Assembly: GCF_030549525.1 (NCBI RefSeq)
Contig: NZ_CP130831.1
Location: 2,629,501-2,693,500 of the forward strand
From: Stenotrophomonas sp. 704A1
GTDB lineage: Bacteria > Pseudomonadota > Gammaproteobacteria > Xanthomonadales > Xanthomonadaceae
DNA length: 64,000 bases
Direction: 5' to 3'
Notes under the pieces: model-generated
Told to the model about the DNA's origin: nothing
The model's database searches: none
Seen by the model: the letters and a program-made list of their open reading frames with translations, nothing else
Program-made: the position numbers and the translations under genes
Part shown: positions 1-7,809 of the stretch, piece by piece
How positions within the stretch are numbered: position 1 is the first letter of the stretch
How the letters are laid out: the number at the start of each line of letters is the position of its first letter

Positions 1-1811
1 CGACCGTGGCTGACGCTGTCCTCCAGCAGGCCTCCGAGCACCATGATCTGGCCATCATCCAGCAGCACGCTGGTATCCAGTGCCCGCTTGTTGGTGATGA
101 TGCCGGCGCTGCCTGCGGTCTGCGCGTCGATGCTGCTCACTTCCTGGTAGATGTCCAGCTTCACCGTGCCGCCTTCGGAGATCTGCGGGCGTACTCGCAG
201 CTTCAGGCCGATGTCCTCGCGTTCGATGGTCTGGAACGGGTTGTTGCTGCCGCCACCGCCATCGGTCACGTAGCGCCCGCTGACGAAGGGCACGGTCTGG
301 CCGACCATGATGCTGGCGGCCTCGTTGTCCAGCGTCATCAGGTTCGGGGTGGACAGGATGTTGGCCCCGCCCTTGCTCTGCAGGGCATTGGCCAGCGCCT
401 TCATGTTCAGGATCTGGCCCACGCCCGGCAGGTTGATGGTGCCGTCGATCACGCCGATGTTCAGCCCATCCCTGGGCAGCACGTCCAGCGTGGTACGTGC
501 GGTGGTGTTCAAGCCGCTGCCGCCGGTCTCGCCGCCGAAGTGGGTGCCGCCGAAGGTGCGGCCGTTGCCCAGCATCCACTGCACGCCCAGCTCGGCGGCG
601 TCGGTCTGGTTCACTTCCACGATCAGGCTTTCCACCAGCACCTGCGCGCGGCGCTGGTCAAGCTGGTCGATCACCCGGCGCAGGTTGCGGTACACCGGTT
701 CGGGTGCCGATATCAGCAGCGTGTTGGTGGCGATGTCGGCCTGTACCGAGATGCCGTTCTGGCTGAAGCCGGTGCTGCCGGCATCGACCGGATCGCGCCG
801 CCCCGGATCCAGCCGCTGCGATTCCAGCGCGTTGCCACCGGTCCGCGCCTGCTGCGTCTGCGCCGGCTGCGCCGCCGGGGTCCGCGCGGCGTCATTGGGC
901 GACGGCGTGATGCCTTCGCTGCTGCCCGCCGCGGGCGCGTCGCTGTGGCCGGCCACCACGCCGCGCAGCACGCCCGCCAGCTGCGTGGCCTGGGCATTGC
1001 GCAGGTAGACCACGTGCAGGTTGCCCGATTCGTCCTGGGCACGGTCCAGCTTCTCCACCAGCTGGCGTGCCAACCGCGTACGGCCCGGGCTGCTGGAGCG
1101 CAGCAGCACGCTGTTGCTGCGCGGGTCGGCCATCACCACCACCTTCTGCGCCGGCTCGGCGCCCTGCGCGTCCAGCAGGGGTGCCACCATCGCCGCCACG
1201 TCCACCGCGATGCCCTGCTGCAGCTTGACCACATCGGTATCCAGGCCCGCCGGCGTGTCCACGCTGGCGATCACCCGCGCGATACGCTCCAGGTTGTCGG
1301 CGTAGTCGGTGATCACCAGCGTGTTGTTGCCGGCATTGGCGGTGATCGGGTTGTCCGGGCTGATCATCGGCCGCAGCACCGCCACCAGCGCGGCCGCATT
1401 CTCGTAGCGCAGCGCGAAGGTACGCGTGACCACTTCGCCGCCCGCACCGCCACTGCCCACCCGGCCGCCCAGCAGCTTGGCGTCGGCCTGCGGCACCACC
1501 CGGCTGACCCCGCCACTCTCAACCACGGCAAAGCCGCGCATGCGCAACGCACCGAGCAGCAGCTGGTAGGCCTGCACCCGGCTGACCGGGCCATCGGACA
1601 CCACGGTCATCTTGCCGCTGACCCGCGGGTCCACCAGGAACTGGCGGCCGGTGAAGCGCGCCGCCATGCGCAGCACGCCGCCGATATCGGTGTCCACCAG
1701 ATTCAGCTGCACCGGTTCGCTGCTGGCGTCCTGCGCGTGCGCAGGCAGATGGACCACGCCCACCGCCAACGCCAGCAGCATGCTGCAGCCCAGTGTGCAC
1801 AGCGCCCTCAC
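1..1811 (-). CDS. gspD: Type II secretion secretin GspD/HxcQ-like (3' end cut by window edge)
   Basis: Outer-membrane secretin that forms the exit channel of a type II secretion system. 603 codons are visible before the window edge; the C-terminus is missing. The start is a GTG that overlaps the gspM stop (GTGA). A hydrophobic signal peptide ends near AHAQD. The N0/N1-N2-N3 modules follow (for example the stretch around SVDTPAGLDTDVVKLQQ), and the secretin core holds the motifs VLVESLIVEV and PFVSGRYV and ends with VLGGLLEDSV. A Ser/Pro/Gln-rich insert lies between N3 repeats. It is the last visible gene of the gspG-K-L-M-D run, the order of the Pseudomonas hxc cluster, where gspE and gspF would follow. 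Identification is firm; the Hxc subtype is inferred from gene order. Confidence 0.93.
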   Translation of the reverse strand, partial: MRALCTLGCSMLLALAVGVVHLPAHAQDASSEPVQLNLVDTDIGGVLRMAARFTGRQFLVDPRVSGKMTVVSDGPVSRVQAYQLLLGALRMRGFAVVESGGVSRVVPQADAKLLGGRVGSGGAGGEVVTRTFALRYENAAALVAVLRPMISPDNPITANAGNNTLVITDYADNLERIARVIASVDTPAGLDTDVVKLQQGIAVDVAAMVAPLLDAQGAEPAQKVVVMADPRSNSVLLRSSSPGRTRLARQLVEKLDRAQDESGNLHVVYLRNAQATQLAGVLRGVVAGHSDAPAAGSSEGITPSPNDAARTPAAQPAQTQQARTGGNALESQRLDPGRRDPVDAGSTGFSQNGISVQADIATNTLLISAPEPVYRNLRRVIDQLDQRRAQVLVESLIVEVNQTDAAELGVQWMLGNGRTFGGTHFGGETGGSGLNTTARTTLDVLPRDGLNIGVIDGTINLPGVGQILNMKALANALQSKGGANILSTPNLMTLDNEAASIMVGQTVPFVSGRYVTDGGGGSNNPFQTIEREDIGLKLRVRPQISEGGTVKLDIYQEVSSIDAQTAGSAGIITNKRALDTSVLLDDGQIMVLGGLLEDSVSHG

Positions 1812-2335
1812 TGCCGGCCACCGCGGTTGGCCACCATCTCGACGGTTCCGGAAATCCGTGCCGCAGGCATGTCTACGTCCCCTGTGCGTTGCAGTTGCAG
1901 CTGCTGCAGTTCGATGGCCGGGTCGGCCAGCACCGGCAACAGCCAGTTCCAGAGTGCGTCGGCGGGCATGGCCTGCACCTGCAGGTGCCAGCGCCCGTCA
2001 CGTGTGTCGATGTGCAGGTACTCGGCCAGGCCCGCCGTCGCAATCTGCTGGCGCAGCGCGGCGATGCTCGGTCGTCGGCCCTGCAACTGTTGCTGCTGTT
2101 GCCGCGCACGCAGCAGCGGCGCCAGCGCGTTGGCCTGCGCGTGCAGGCGCGGCAGTTCCGCCTGCCAGTGGGCACGCTGCTTCAGCAGCGGTTCCAGCCA
2201 CGCCAGCCACAGCGCGGTTGCCAGCAGCGCGGCGGCCATCAGCACCAGCATGGCGCGCTCGCGCGCCGCCAGCCGCTGCCAGCGCTGCAGCCACGCCGGC
2301 CGCGCAGCGTCCGTGCCCATTTCAGGGAGGCTCAC
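1808..2335 (-). CDS. gspM: Type II secretion protein GspM/HxcZ-like
   Basis: Inner-membrane assembly-platform component, 175 aa. It has a short cytoplasmic N-terminus, one membrane helix around residues 28-45 (MLVLMAAALLATALWLAWL) and a periplasmic Gln-rich helical then ferredoxin-like region. It overlaps the gspL stop by 4 bases and its own stop overlaps the gspD GTG, so translational coupling is likely. GspM proteins diverge strongly, so the assignment rests mainly on topology and on position directly after gspL. GspM partners GspL in holding the pseudopilus assembly machinery. Confidence 0.8.
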   Translation of the reverse strand: MSLPEMGTDAARPAWLQRWQRLAARERAMLVLMAAALLATALWLAWLEPLLKQRAHWQAELPRLHAQANALAPLLRARQQQQQLQGRRPSIAALRQQIATAGLAEYLHIDTRDGRWHLQVQAMPADALWNWLLPVLADPAIELQQLQLQRTGDVDMPAARISGTVEMVANRGGRQ

Positions 2336-3498
2336 GGTGCCGACCCGCTGCCGATCCGCAGTCGTCCCGCGCCGTCACGCGCCAGCTGCAGCCCCTGCGC
2401 CTGCAGGGCCTGCTGCCAGTGCTCGAAGCGCTGCGCATCGTCAGCCGCACGCTGCGCGTCCACATCCAGTTCCAGCTGCAGCGTACCGGGCTCGTAGCGC
2501 AGGCTGCGCACCTGTCCGCCCAGCTCCGGCACGGCCTGCAGCACGGTCGCCACCTGCGTCTGTACCGCCGGCAGCGCCACCGGCGCCGCCGGCGCCGCCA
2601 GTGCCCGGCGTGCCTGCACGACCGGATCCACCACATCGCGCACGTCCGGGAAGTGCGTGCTGAACTGCCGCGCCATCTCGCGCTGCAGCGCTTCGCCTTC
2701 ACCACGCCAGCGCGTGACCTGCAGCTGCAGGCCCAGCGCAGCCAGCAGCGCGGCGGCCAGCGCCAGGCCGATGGCCAGCCGCGGTGCCTGCGTGGTCGTG
2801 CCGGGCAAGGGCAATGACCAGCCCGGCAACGGGCCACTGGCCTGCAGCGGGCGTCCGATCACCGTCGCCGGCAGCGCGTCCGGCCAGGCGGCCGGTACCG
2901 CATCGATCCACTGCACCGCCTGCACGCCGGTCTGCTGCAGCCGGTTGCCAAGCGCCTGCAGCACCGTCGCCGCCTCACGCCCTCCGCACCACTGCACGAA
3001 GCCGCGATCACGCCCGCTGCGCACCAGCAGGTAGTCATCGGCCGCCAGCAGTGTGGCCTGCCCGTCCTGCCACGGCAGCAGCAGTGGCGTGGGATACAGT
3101 GCCTGCAACCTCAGGCCACACGCGCTCAGCTGCTGCTGCGCCCGGGCAATGGCCTGCTGCCCCAGCCAGGCCACCGGCACCGTGCCATCGGCGGCCTGCG
3201 TACCGTGGGCCAGTGCCACGTCCTGCAGATCATCCAGCAGCATGGCTTCGACCTCCCCCTGCAGTGCAGCCTGCAGGCGGCGGCCCGACAGCGGCGGCAG
3301 CGTCAGTTCAAGCAGGATCAGATCAGACGGATCCAGGCAGGCCAGCACGCGCGCCTGCGGATGGCGCTGGCCCAGCACGGCCAGGGTGTCGCAGCCCTGC
3401 GCCACAGGCTCGCCCCTGTGCATCCGTGCCCATTCGACCGGACTGTCGGCCGCCACGCGCTGCAGTGGGGGCAGGCGCATCCGCAGTTCATCGGTCAT
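2332..3498 (-). CDS. gspL: Type II secretion protein GspL/HxcY-like
   Basis: Bitopic inner-membrane protein, 388 aa, that links the GspE ATPase to the pseudopilus platform. The N-terminal part is an actin-like cytoplasmic domain (residues 1 to about 230). A single membrane helix, rich in Ala and Leu, falls around residues 240-260, and a periplasmic ferredoxin-like domain follows. I chose the ATG at 3498, which overlaps the gspK stop as ATGA, over an upstream in-frame ATG at 3516 that lies inside gspK. Neighbours gspK and gspM support the call. Confidence 0.85.
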   Translation of the reverse strand: MTDELRMRLPPLQRVAADSPVEWARMHRGEPVAQGCDTLAVLGQRHPQARVLACLDPSDLILLELTLPPLSGRRLQAALQGEVEAMLLDDLQDVALAHGTQAADGTVPVAWLGQQAIARAQQQLSACGLRLQALYPTPLLLPWQDGQATLLAADDYLLVRSGRDRGFVQWCGGREAATVLQALGNRLQQTGVQAVQWIDAVPAAWPDALPATVIGRPLQASGPLPGWSLPLPGTTTQAPRLAIGLALAAALLAALGLQLQVTRWRGEGEALQREMARQFSTHFPDVRDVVDPVVQARRALAAPAAPVALPAVQTQVATVLQAVPELGGQVRSLRYEPGTLQLELDVDAQRAADDAQRFEHWQQALQAQGLQLARDGAGRLRIGSGSAP

Positions 3499-4400
3499 GC
3501 GCCGATCCTCGTCCACACCCGCTGCACCCGCACGTGGTCATCGCGGTACTCGCGCCAGATCAGCGCACGGAAATCGACCGGACTGCCGTCGGCCTGCACC
3601 TGGCCCACCGCCAGGAACCACTCGCTATGGATGCCCAGCGGAATCAGCGCCATCTGTTCATTGCTCAGTTGGAGGCGGTTGGCGATGTCACCGCGGTTGA
3701 GCAGCCAGCGGCCGCCATCGCGTTCGCCGAGCAGTGCCTGCAGGCGCCCGCGCTCGATGCCGGGCGCCACCGCCTGCAGCACCGCGATATCACTGGTGTT
3801 GGCATTGACCAGCGTCTGCGCCGGCAGCACCACCGTGCGCCGGGACAGCGCCTGCACCGCGACCGGATCGGCGCCGGGCAGTGCCTGCGCGATCACCGAT
3901 TCGCGCGGCAGCGGTGCCTGCGCCGCCTGCCCGCCATCGCGCAGGCGCGCCTGGATGTGGGTTGCCGCCGCGTCGCACGCGCCCTGCCCCAGTCCCTGCG
4001 CCTGGCACAAGGCGATGAAGGCCCGGCGCGCGTCTGCGTCCGGGCGCCCCTGCGCCAGCAGGTTGCGCAGGTTGAACAGGCCCTGCGCATCGACCAGCTG
4101 CAGCTGCGCCGGAAGCGGCACCTGCAGCTGCAGTGGCCGTGCCCAGCGACCGCTGCCGACCGTGGTCAGCTGCTCGCGCGCATCGTCACGCAGCTGCTGC
4201 GCCGCGCGCTCCAGGGCGGCATCCACCGCCATGCGGACCTGCATGCGCAACTGGTCGCCGCGCACGGCGCGCAGCTGCGCCGACTGCCGGGTCAGCAGCG
4301 CAGTGGCGATCACCGCCACCAGCGCCACCACCAGCATCGCCACGATCACCGCCATGCCGCGCTGGCGGGCACCGGTGGCTGGAACAGTGCGGAGCGCCAT
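3495..4400 (-). CDS. gspK: Type II secretion minor pseudopilin GspK/HxcX-like
   Basis: Large minor pseudopilin expected at the pseudopilus tip, 301 aa. The N-terminus RQRGMAVIVAMLVVALVAVI is a prepilin-like leader with a hydrophobic helix. As in other GspK proteins, residue +5 after the cleavage glycine is not the glutamate typical of major pilins. The body contains the GspK signature segment around LVDAQGLFNLRNLL. In characterised systems GspK assembles with GspI and GspJ, and neither is encoded between gspG and gspK here. Confidence 0.88.
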   Translation of the reverse strand: MALRTVPATGARQRGMAVIVAMLVVALVAVIATALLTRQSAQLRAVRGDQLRMQVRMAVDAALERAAQQLRDDAREQLTTVGSGRWARPLQLQVPLPAQLQLVDAQGLFNLRNLLAQGRPDADARRAFIALCQAQGLGQGACDAAATHIQARLRDGGQAAQAPLPRESVIAQALPGADPVAVQALSRRTVVLPAQTLVNANTSDIAVLQAVAPGIERGRLQALLGERDGGRWLLNRGDIANRLQLSNEQMALIPLGIHSEWFLAVGQVQADGSPVDFRALIWREYRDDHVRVQRVWTRIGA

Positions 4401-4409
4401 CGGTCGGCC

Positions 4410-4847
4410 TCACAGTTGCCAGGAGCCAATGTCCGCGTCACCGCCTTCGCCGCCGGGCTTGCTGTCCGCTCCCAGCGAGAACACATCGATATCGCCGTGC
4501 GTGCCGGGATTCTGGTACTGGTAGGGATGGCCCCAGGGATCGTTGGGCAGCCGCTCCAGGTACGGCGTGGCCGCCATCGTGCCGCTGCCCTGCGGCGGCT
4601 TCACCAACGCCTGCAGGCCCTGTTCCGCGCCGGGATAGCGCCCATTGTCCAGCCGGTACAGCTTCAGCGCCTGCATCAATGCCGCGATGTCCTGGCGCGC
4701 CGCCACCCCGCGCGCCTGGTCCGGTCGATCCATCAACCGCGGCACGATCAGTGCGGCCAGAATGCCGATGATCACCACCACCACCATGATCTCGATCAGG
4801 CTGAAACCCTGCTGCCGAGCCCTGCGACCACGCGCCTGCCTACCCAT
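4410..4847 (-). CDS. gspG: Type II secretion major pseudopilin GspG/HxcT-like
   Basis: Major pseudopilin, 145 aa, the structural subunit of the periplasmic piston. The prepilin peptidase site is clear: QQGFSLIEIMVVVVIIGILA, with G before F and Glu at +5. The C-terminal part has the GspG pattern (GRYPGAEQGLQALV, then NDPWGHPYQY and a late calcium-loop region around DIDVFSLGAD). It is followed after 9 bases by gspK with no gspH, I or J between. It is the first recognisable secretion gene downstream of the signalling trio at 6.2-8.5 kb. Confidence 0.95.
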   Translation of the reverse strand: MGRQARGRRARQQGFSLIEIMVVVVIIGILAALIVPRLMDRPDQARGVAARQDIAALMQALKLYRLDNGRYPGAEQGLQALVKPPQGSGTMAATPYLERLPNDPWGHPYQYQNPGTHGDIDVFSLGADSKPGGEGGDADIGSWQL

Positions 4848-4904
4848 CGTTCCGCCCTCGTCATCCTGGAAGAGACCGCTGCACCATGTTCAGCGGCACA
4901 TGTG

Positions 4905-5489
4905 TCAGTACGATAAACATCCTGCGGAAATCCGCTGGTTCCGTGCCTGTTCGCGCAGCCGCCGCGCGGCCGGAACACTGGCCGCGTCCAGCAATGCGGG
5001 TGGCAGCCGCGCCAGCGTGTCGTCCACGCACGCCTGCAGCGCCGCCGTGGCGCTGGCCTGCAACAGCCGCACGCACTGCAATGGCGACCACGCCGTGCCG
5101 TGGTCGAAGCCGATGAACTGCCGGTACACCTGGTGATAGCGCAGGTCGTCATGCAGCTGCTGCGCGCTGCCCGGGGCGCGCAGCGCCACCAGCACCGCCG
5201 CACGCTGCAGCAGGCGGGACTCGCCACCGTCCTGCAGCACGCCGGCCAGTGCCGCGTCGGGCCAGGGCTGCAGCTGCGCGTCCAGCGCCGGGCGCAGCTG
5301 CAGCAACGGGTGCGCGCTGGTATCCAGCGCCGACCAGCGCGCCGCCTCGGCCCAGGCATCACTGGCCAACATCCAGACCCACGGTTGCCCGTAACGCTGC
5401 ACGTTCACCGGCGCGTGCCGTGCCTGTTCCAGGGACTGGCTCAGGTGACGGTCCAGCTCGAGCATGCTGATCCTGCGGCGGTCGTTCAT
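4905..5489 (-). CDS. Unknown protein: antitoxin-like N-terminus plus IS5-transposase-like segment (paralogue A)
   Basis: 194 aa, no firm family assigned. Residues 1-45 (ISMLELDRHLSQSLEQARH, then VNVQRYGQPWVWML) follow the layout of Phd/YefM antitoxins: a short beta strand, an amphipathic helix, then a YG.P.V..L strand. Further on, the pattern LHDDLRYHQVYRQFIGF resembles the DUF772 segment found near the N-terminus of IS5-family transposases (LxxQLxYNLxxRWFVGL), but no DDE catalytic region follows. It is a paralogue of the next gene (5610-6161), and both sit between the FecR-like gene and gspG in the same orientation. The start at 5489 aligns with the paralogue's start. An ATG at 5465 with a closer AGGA is an alternative. 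Function unknown. Confidence 0.6.
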   Translation of the reverse strand: MNDRRRISMLELDRHLSQSLEQARHAPVNVQRYGQPWVWMLASDAWAEAARWSALDTSAHPLLQLRPALDAQLQPWPDAALAGVLQDGGESRLLQRAAVLVALRAPGSAQQLHDDLRYHQVYRQFIGFDHGTAWSPLQCVRLLQASATAALQACVDDTLARLPPALLDAASVPAARRLREQARNQRISAGCLSY

Positions 5490-5609
5490 CGGTGTCGACT
5501 GCGCTCTCCTGACGCGGACGCGTCGTACTCTGCAGAAGACGGCCGCGCCACTGCAGAAGCGACAGCGCAACGATGAGGATGTGCACTGCGTTGCAGCCTC
5601 GCAGCGCTG

Positions 5610-6161
5610 TCACTGCAGCGTCATCGCCCTGCAGGCTTGCAGGTCCAGGCGCGGTGCGTCGCCGCCGCAGCGCCGCGCCAGCACCGCGACGTCGCTGCGC
5701 TGGCTGAACGCATGCCATGCGTGGCCCATGTCGGCGTCGTCCAGCAGCTGTGCGGTGCCGGCCTGCAGCAGTGGCAGCTGCCAGCCCTCCATCAGGCTGC
5801 CCGCGCCCGCCACGAACCAGTGCCACAGCCGGTGATGGCGCACGTGGTCATGCAGCAGTGGCAGGCCGTCGATGCCATGCATCGCCAACAGCAGCAATCC
5901 CCGCGCCACCGCCGCCATCGGCAGCGTGCCGTGCTCGGGCAGCGGCAACAGCTGCTGCTGCAGCCGCAACAGCATCGCCAGCGGATGGGCCTGTGGCTCG
6001 AACTCCAGCAGCACGGCCTGCTGCCGCCACTGCTGGTCGGAGACCACGCACACCCACGGTGCGCCGTAGCGATGCACCATCAGGGGGCGCCGCTGCGTGG
6101 TCTCCAGCAATGCCGACAGGTTGCGGCGCAGGTCCAGCACGCCAATGGTCTCGTTGCGCAT
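5610..6161 (-). CDS. Unknown protein: antitoxin-like N-terminus plus IS5-transposase-like segment (paralogue B)
   Basis: 183 aa. It aligns along its length with the 4905-5489 product: VLDLRRNLSALLETTQ and VHRYGAPWVCVVSDQQW match the Phd-like N-terminus, and LHDHVRHHRLWHWFV matches the transposase-like segment. There is no signal peptide, membrane helix or prepilin leader, so it is not a minor pseudopilin despite occupying that place in the gene order. The start at 6161 has AGAGG nine bases upstream; two further in-frame ATGs exist upstream. Paralogy and co-orientation with the secretion genes argue for a retained function, which the sequence does not reveal. Confidence 0.6.
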   Translation of the reverse strand: MRNETIGVLDLRRNLSALLETTQRRPLMVHRYGAPWVCVVSDQQWRQQAVLLEFEPQAHPLAMLLRLQQQLLPLPEHGTLPMAAVARGLLLLAMHGIDGLPLLHDHVRHHRLWHWFVAGAGSLMEGWQLPLLQAGTAQLLDDADMGHAWHAFSQRSDVAVLARRCGGDAPRLDLQACRAMTLQ

Positions 6162-6212
6162 CCGTGGCCTCTTCATGCGGGCGGTGACCCTGCAGCGCAC
6201 GCGGCGGGGTCA

Positions 6213-7193
6213 TTACCCCAAGACGGCGATGCCGCCCGGAAAACGACGCAGACCGAGCGACAGCGTCTGCCCCAGCTGCTCCAGGGCCGCATCGGGATCG
6301 TCGATGCGGAAGCGGCCACTGACCGGCGCCCGCGCGGCGGCCGTCTCGCCCAGCATCACCCGGCCACGCCGGTAGCGGTTGATCTCGTCCACCACCTCAC
6401 GCAGCGGTGCACGCCGGAACACCAGCATGCCTTCGGTCCAGGCGCTCACTTCGGCGGGCACCGCCTCGGCCACCACGCCCGACAACCGCTCGTCATAACG
6501 GGTCTGCTGGCCCGCCTGCAGCTGCAACCGCCCCTGCGGATGCTCGATGCGGGCGCTGCCGTGCAGGCAGGCCACCCGTACCTGGCCCTGCGTGTTGCGC
6601 ACGTCCAGCCGCACCGCACCTTCCTCGGCCACCACGCAACCGGGGCCGGCAAACAGCGCCAGGCGGGTACCGGCCAGGGTTTCAAACGCGGCCTGGCCCT
6701 GCACCAGCTCGTAGCCTTCGCCGTCGGCGTCGGCACGCCGGCGCAGGCTGCTCTGGGTATCCAGTTGGATCTGCAGCTGCGGCGAAGGCGCAATCCGCAG
6801 CCGCTCGCCGGTGCCGGTGTGGAAATCAGCGGCCAGCGCGGTCACCGAGGGCCACAACCCCAGCGGTGGGCGCAGCGCGGCCACCACCACCAGGCTGGCG
6901 GGCGCCGCGACGGCGGCTCCGAGGAAGGCACGCCGGCTCCAGCGCTGCGCCGGACCCGGCGCCACCGGCTGGCGCGCAGCGGCCGGCACCTGCTCACCCG
7001 CCAGGCGTATCTGCTCCCATTGGCGGCGCGCACGGCCGAACGCTTCGCGATGCCGCGGATCGGCATCACACCATGCACGGAATGCCTGTCCGTCGGCAGC
7101 GGTGGCTTCGCCGGAGGTCAACCGCACCACCCACGCGTGGGCCTGACGCTCAACGGCATCCAGCGGGCGGTGCGGGTGATCGTCAGCGTCCAT
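6213..7193 (-). CDS. FecR-family anti-sigma factor (VreR-like)
   Basis: Inner-membrane sigma regulator, 326 aa. In this family the protein holds an ECF sigma factor and relays a periplasmic signal. The N-terminal DUF4880 part contains WVVRLTSGEATAADGQAFRAW. A twin-arginine-like SRRAFLGAAVAAP stretch and one hydrophobic helix follow near residues 87-105, then the FecR domain, and an STN/DUF4974-like C-terminus (LREVVDEINRYRRGRVML). It lies 69 bases downstream of the sigma factor gene and reads toward gspG, as vreR does toward hxc in Pseudomonas aeruginosa. The link to secretion is inferred from position. Confidence 0.88.
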   Translation of the reverse strand: MDADDHPHRPLDAVERQAHAWVVRLTSGEATAADGQAFRAWCDADPRHREAFGRARRQWEQIRLAGEQVPAAARQPVAPGPAQRWSRRAFLGAAVAAPASLVVVAALRPPLGLWPSVTALAADFHTGTGERLRIAPSPQLQIQLDTQSSLRRRADADGEGYELVQGQAAFETLAGTRLALFAGPGCVVAEEGAVRLDVRNTQGQVRVACLHGSARIEHPQGRLQLQAGQQTRYDERLSGVVAEAVPAEVSAWTEGMLVFRRAPLREVVDEINRYRRGRVMLGETAAARAPVSGRFRIDDPDAALEQLGQTLSLGLRRFPGGIAVLG

Positions 7194-7262
7194 GGGGGCT
7201 CATGCCGGACCCGCACGCTGCGGGGTTCTGCTCGGCGTCAAAGTGTAGACGGATGTCGCCGC

Positions 7263-7793
7263 TCAGAACCGCACCTGGCGCCCCTGCCCGCTGCGCTCGG
7301 CCAGGTAGTCCTGCGCCGCCTTCAGTTCGCGCTGCACCAGCCGCAACGACACCCCCAGATGGTCGGCGACGTCGCGCTGCTGCAGCCCGTCGACCCGGAT
7401 CGCCAGCAGGATGCGGCGGCGCCGTTCAGGCATCCGCTGCAGCAGGCCGACCATGTCCTCCAGCGCGATCTCCAGCTCGGCCGCCTGGGCCGGCCCCGGG
7501 CCCGGATCGGCCATTTCCATCAGGGAGTCCACTTCCTCAAGGCTCAGCAGCCGATGATCGGCACGCTGGCGGTCGATCACGGTGTTCATCGCCATGCGCA
7601 GCAGATAGGCCGCCGGGTTCTGTACCGCATCCAGGCGGTCGCGGCGGGCACTGAGCCGCATCCAGGTGTCCTGCAGCGCGTCGCCGGCCAGCTCCTCCGA
7701 GCCCAGCTTGCGCACCAGCCGTCGCTTCAGCTCGTCGTAGGCGCCGAGCAGATGGTCCATCAGGTCTACCGCCCCGGTTGTGCTGTTGCTCAT
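7263..7793 (-). CDS. ECF RNA polymerase sigma factor (VreI/FecI-like)
   Basis: Extracytoplasmic-function sigma factor, 176 aa. Region 2 is visible as LAGDALQDTWMRL and AAYLLRMAMNTVIDRQR. Region 4 is the helix-turn-helix RDVADHLGVSLRLVQRELKA. The start at 7793 (MSNSTTG) has an AAGGA ribosome site and is preferred over an upstream ATG at 7835 inside the preceding gene. It sits between an STN-domain protein and a FecR-like anti-sigma, the standard cell-surface-signalling arrangement, but no TonB receptor gene is adjacent. It probably drives this operon and possibly the gsp genes. Confidence 0.9.
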   Translation of the reverse strand: MSNSTTGAVDLMDHLLGAYDELKRRLVRKLGSEELAGDALQDTWMRLSARRDRLDAVQNPAAYLLRMAMNTVIDRQRADHRLLSLEEVDSLMEMADPGPGPAQAAELEIALEDMVGLLQRMPERRRRILLAIRVDGLQQRDVADHLGVSLRLVQRELKAAQDYLAERSGQGRQVRF

Positions 7794-7809
7794 GTTCGAT
7801 TCCTTGAAG

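Noticed and set aside
6-2663. 885-codon plus-strand open frame opposite gspD-gspM-gspL
   Set aside because: No start context or domain pattern, and it spans three well-supported minus-strand genes.
4905-6161. The two paralogues as minor pseudopilins GspH/I/J
   Set aside because: Neither has a prepilin peptidase site or an N-terminal hydrophobic helix.
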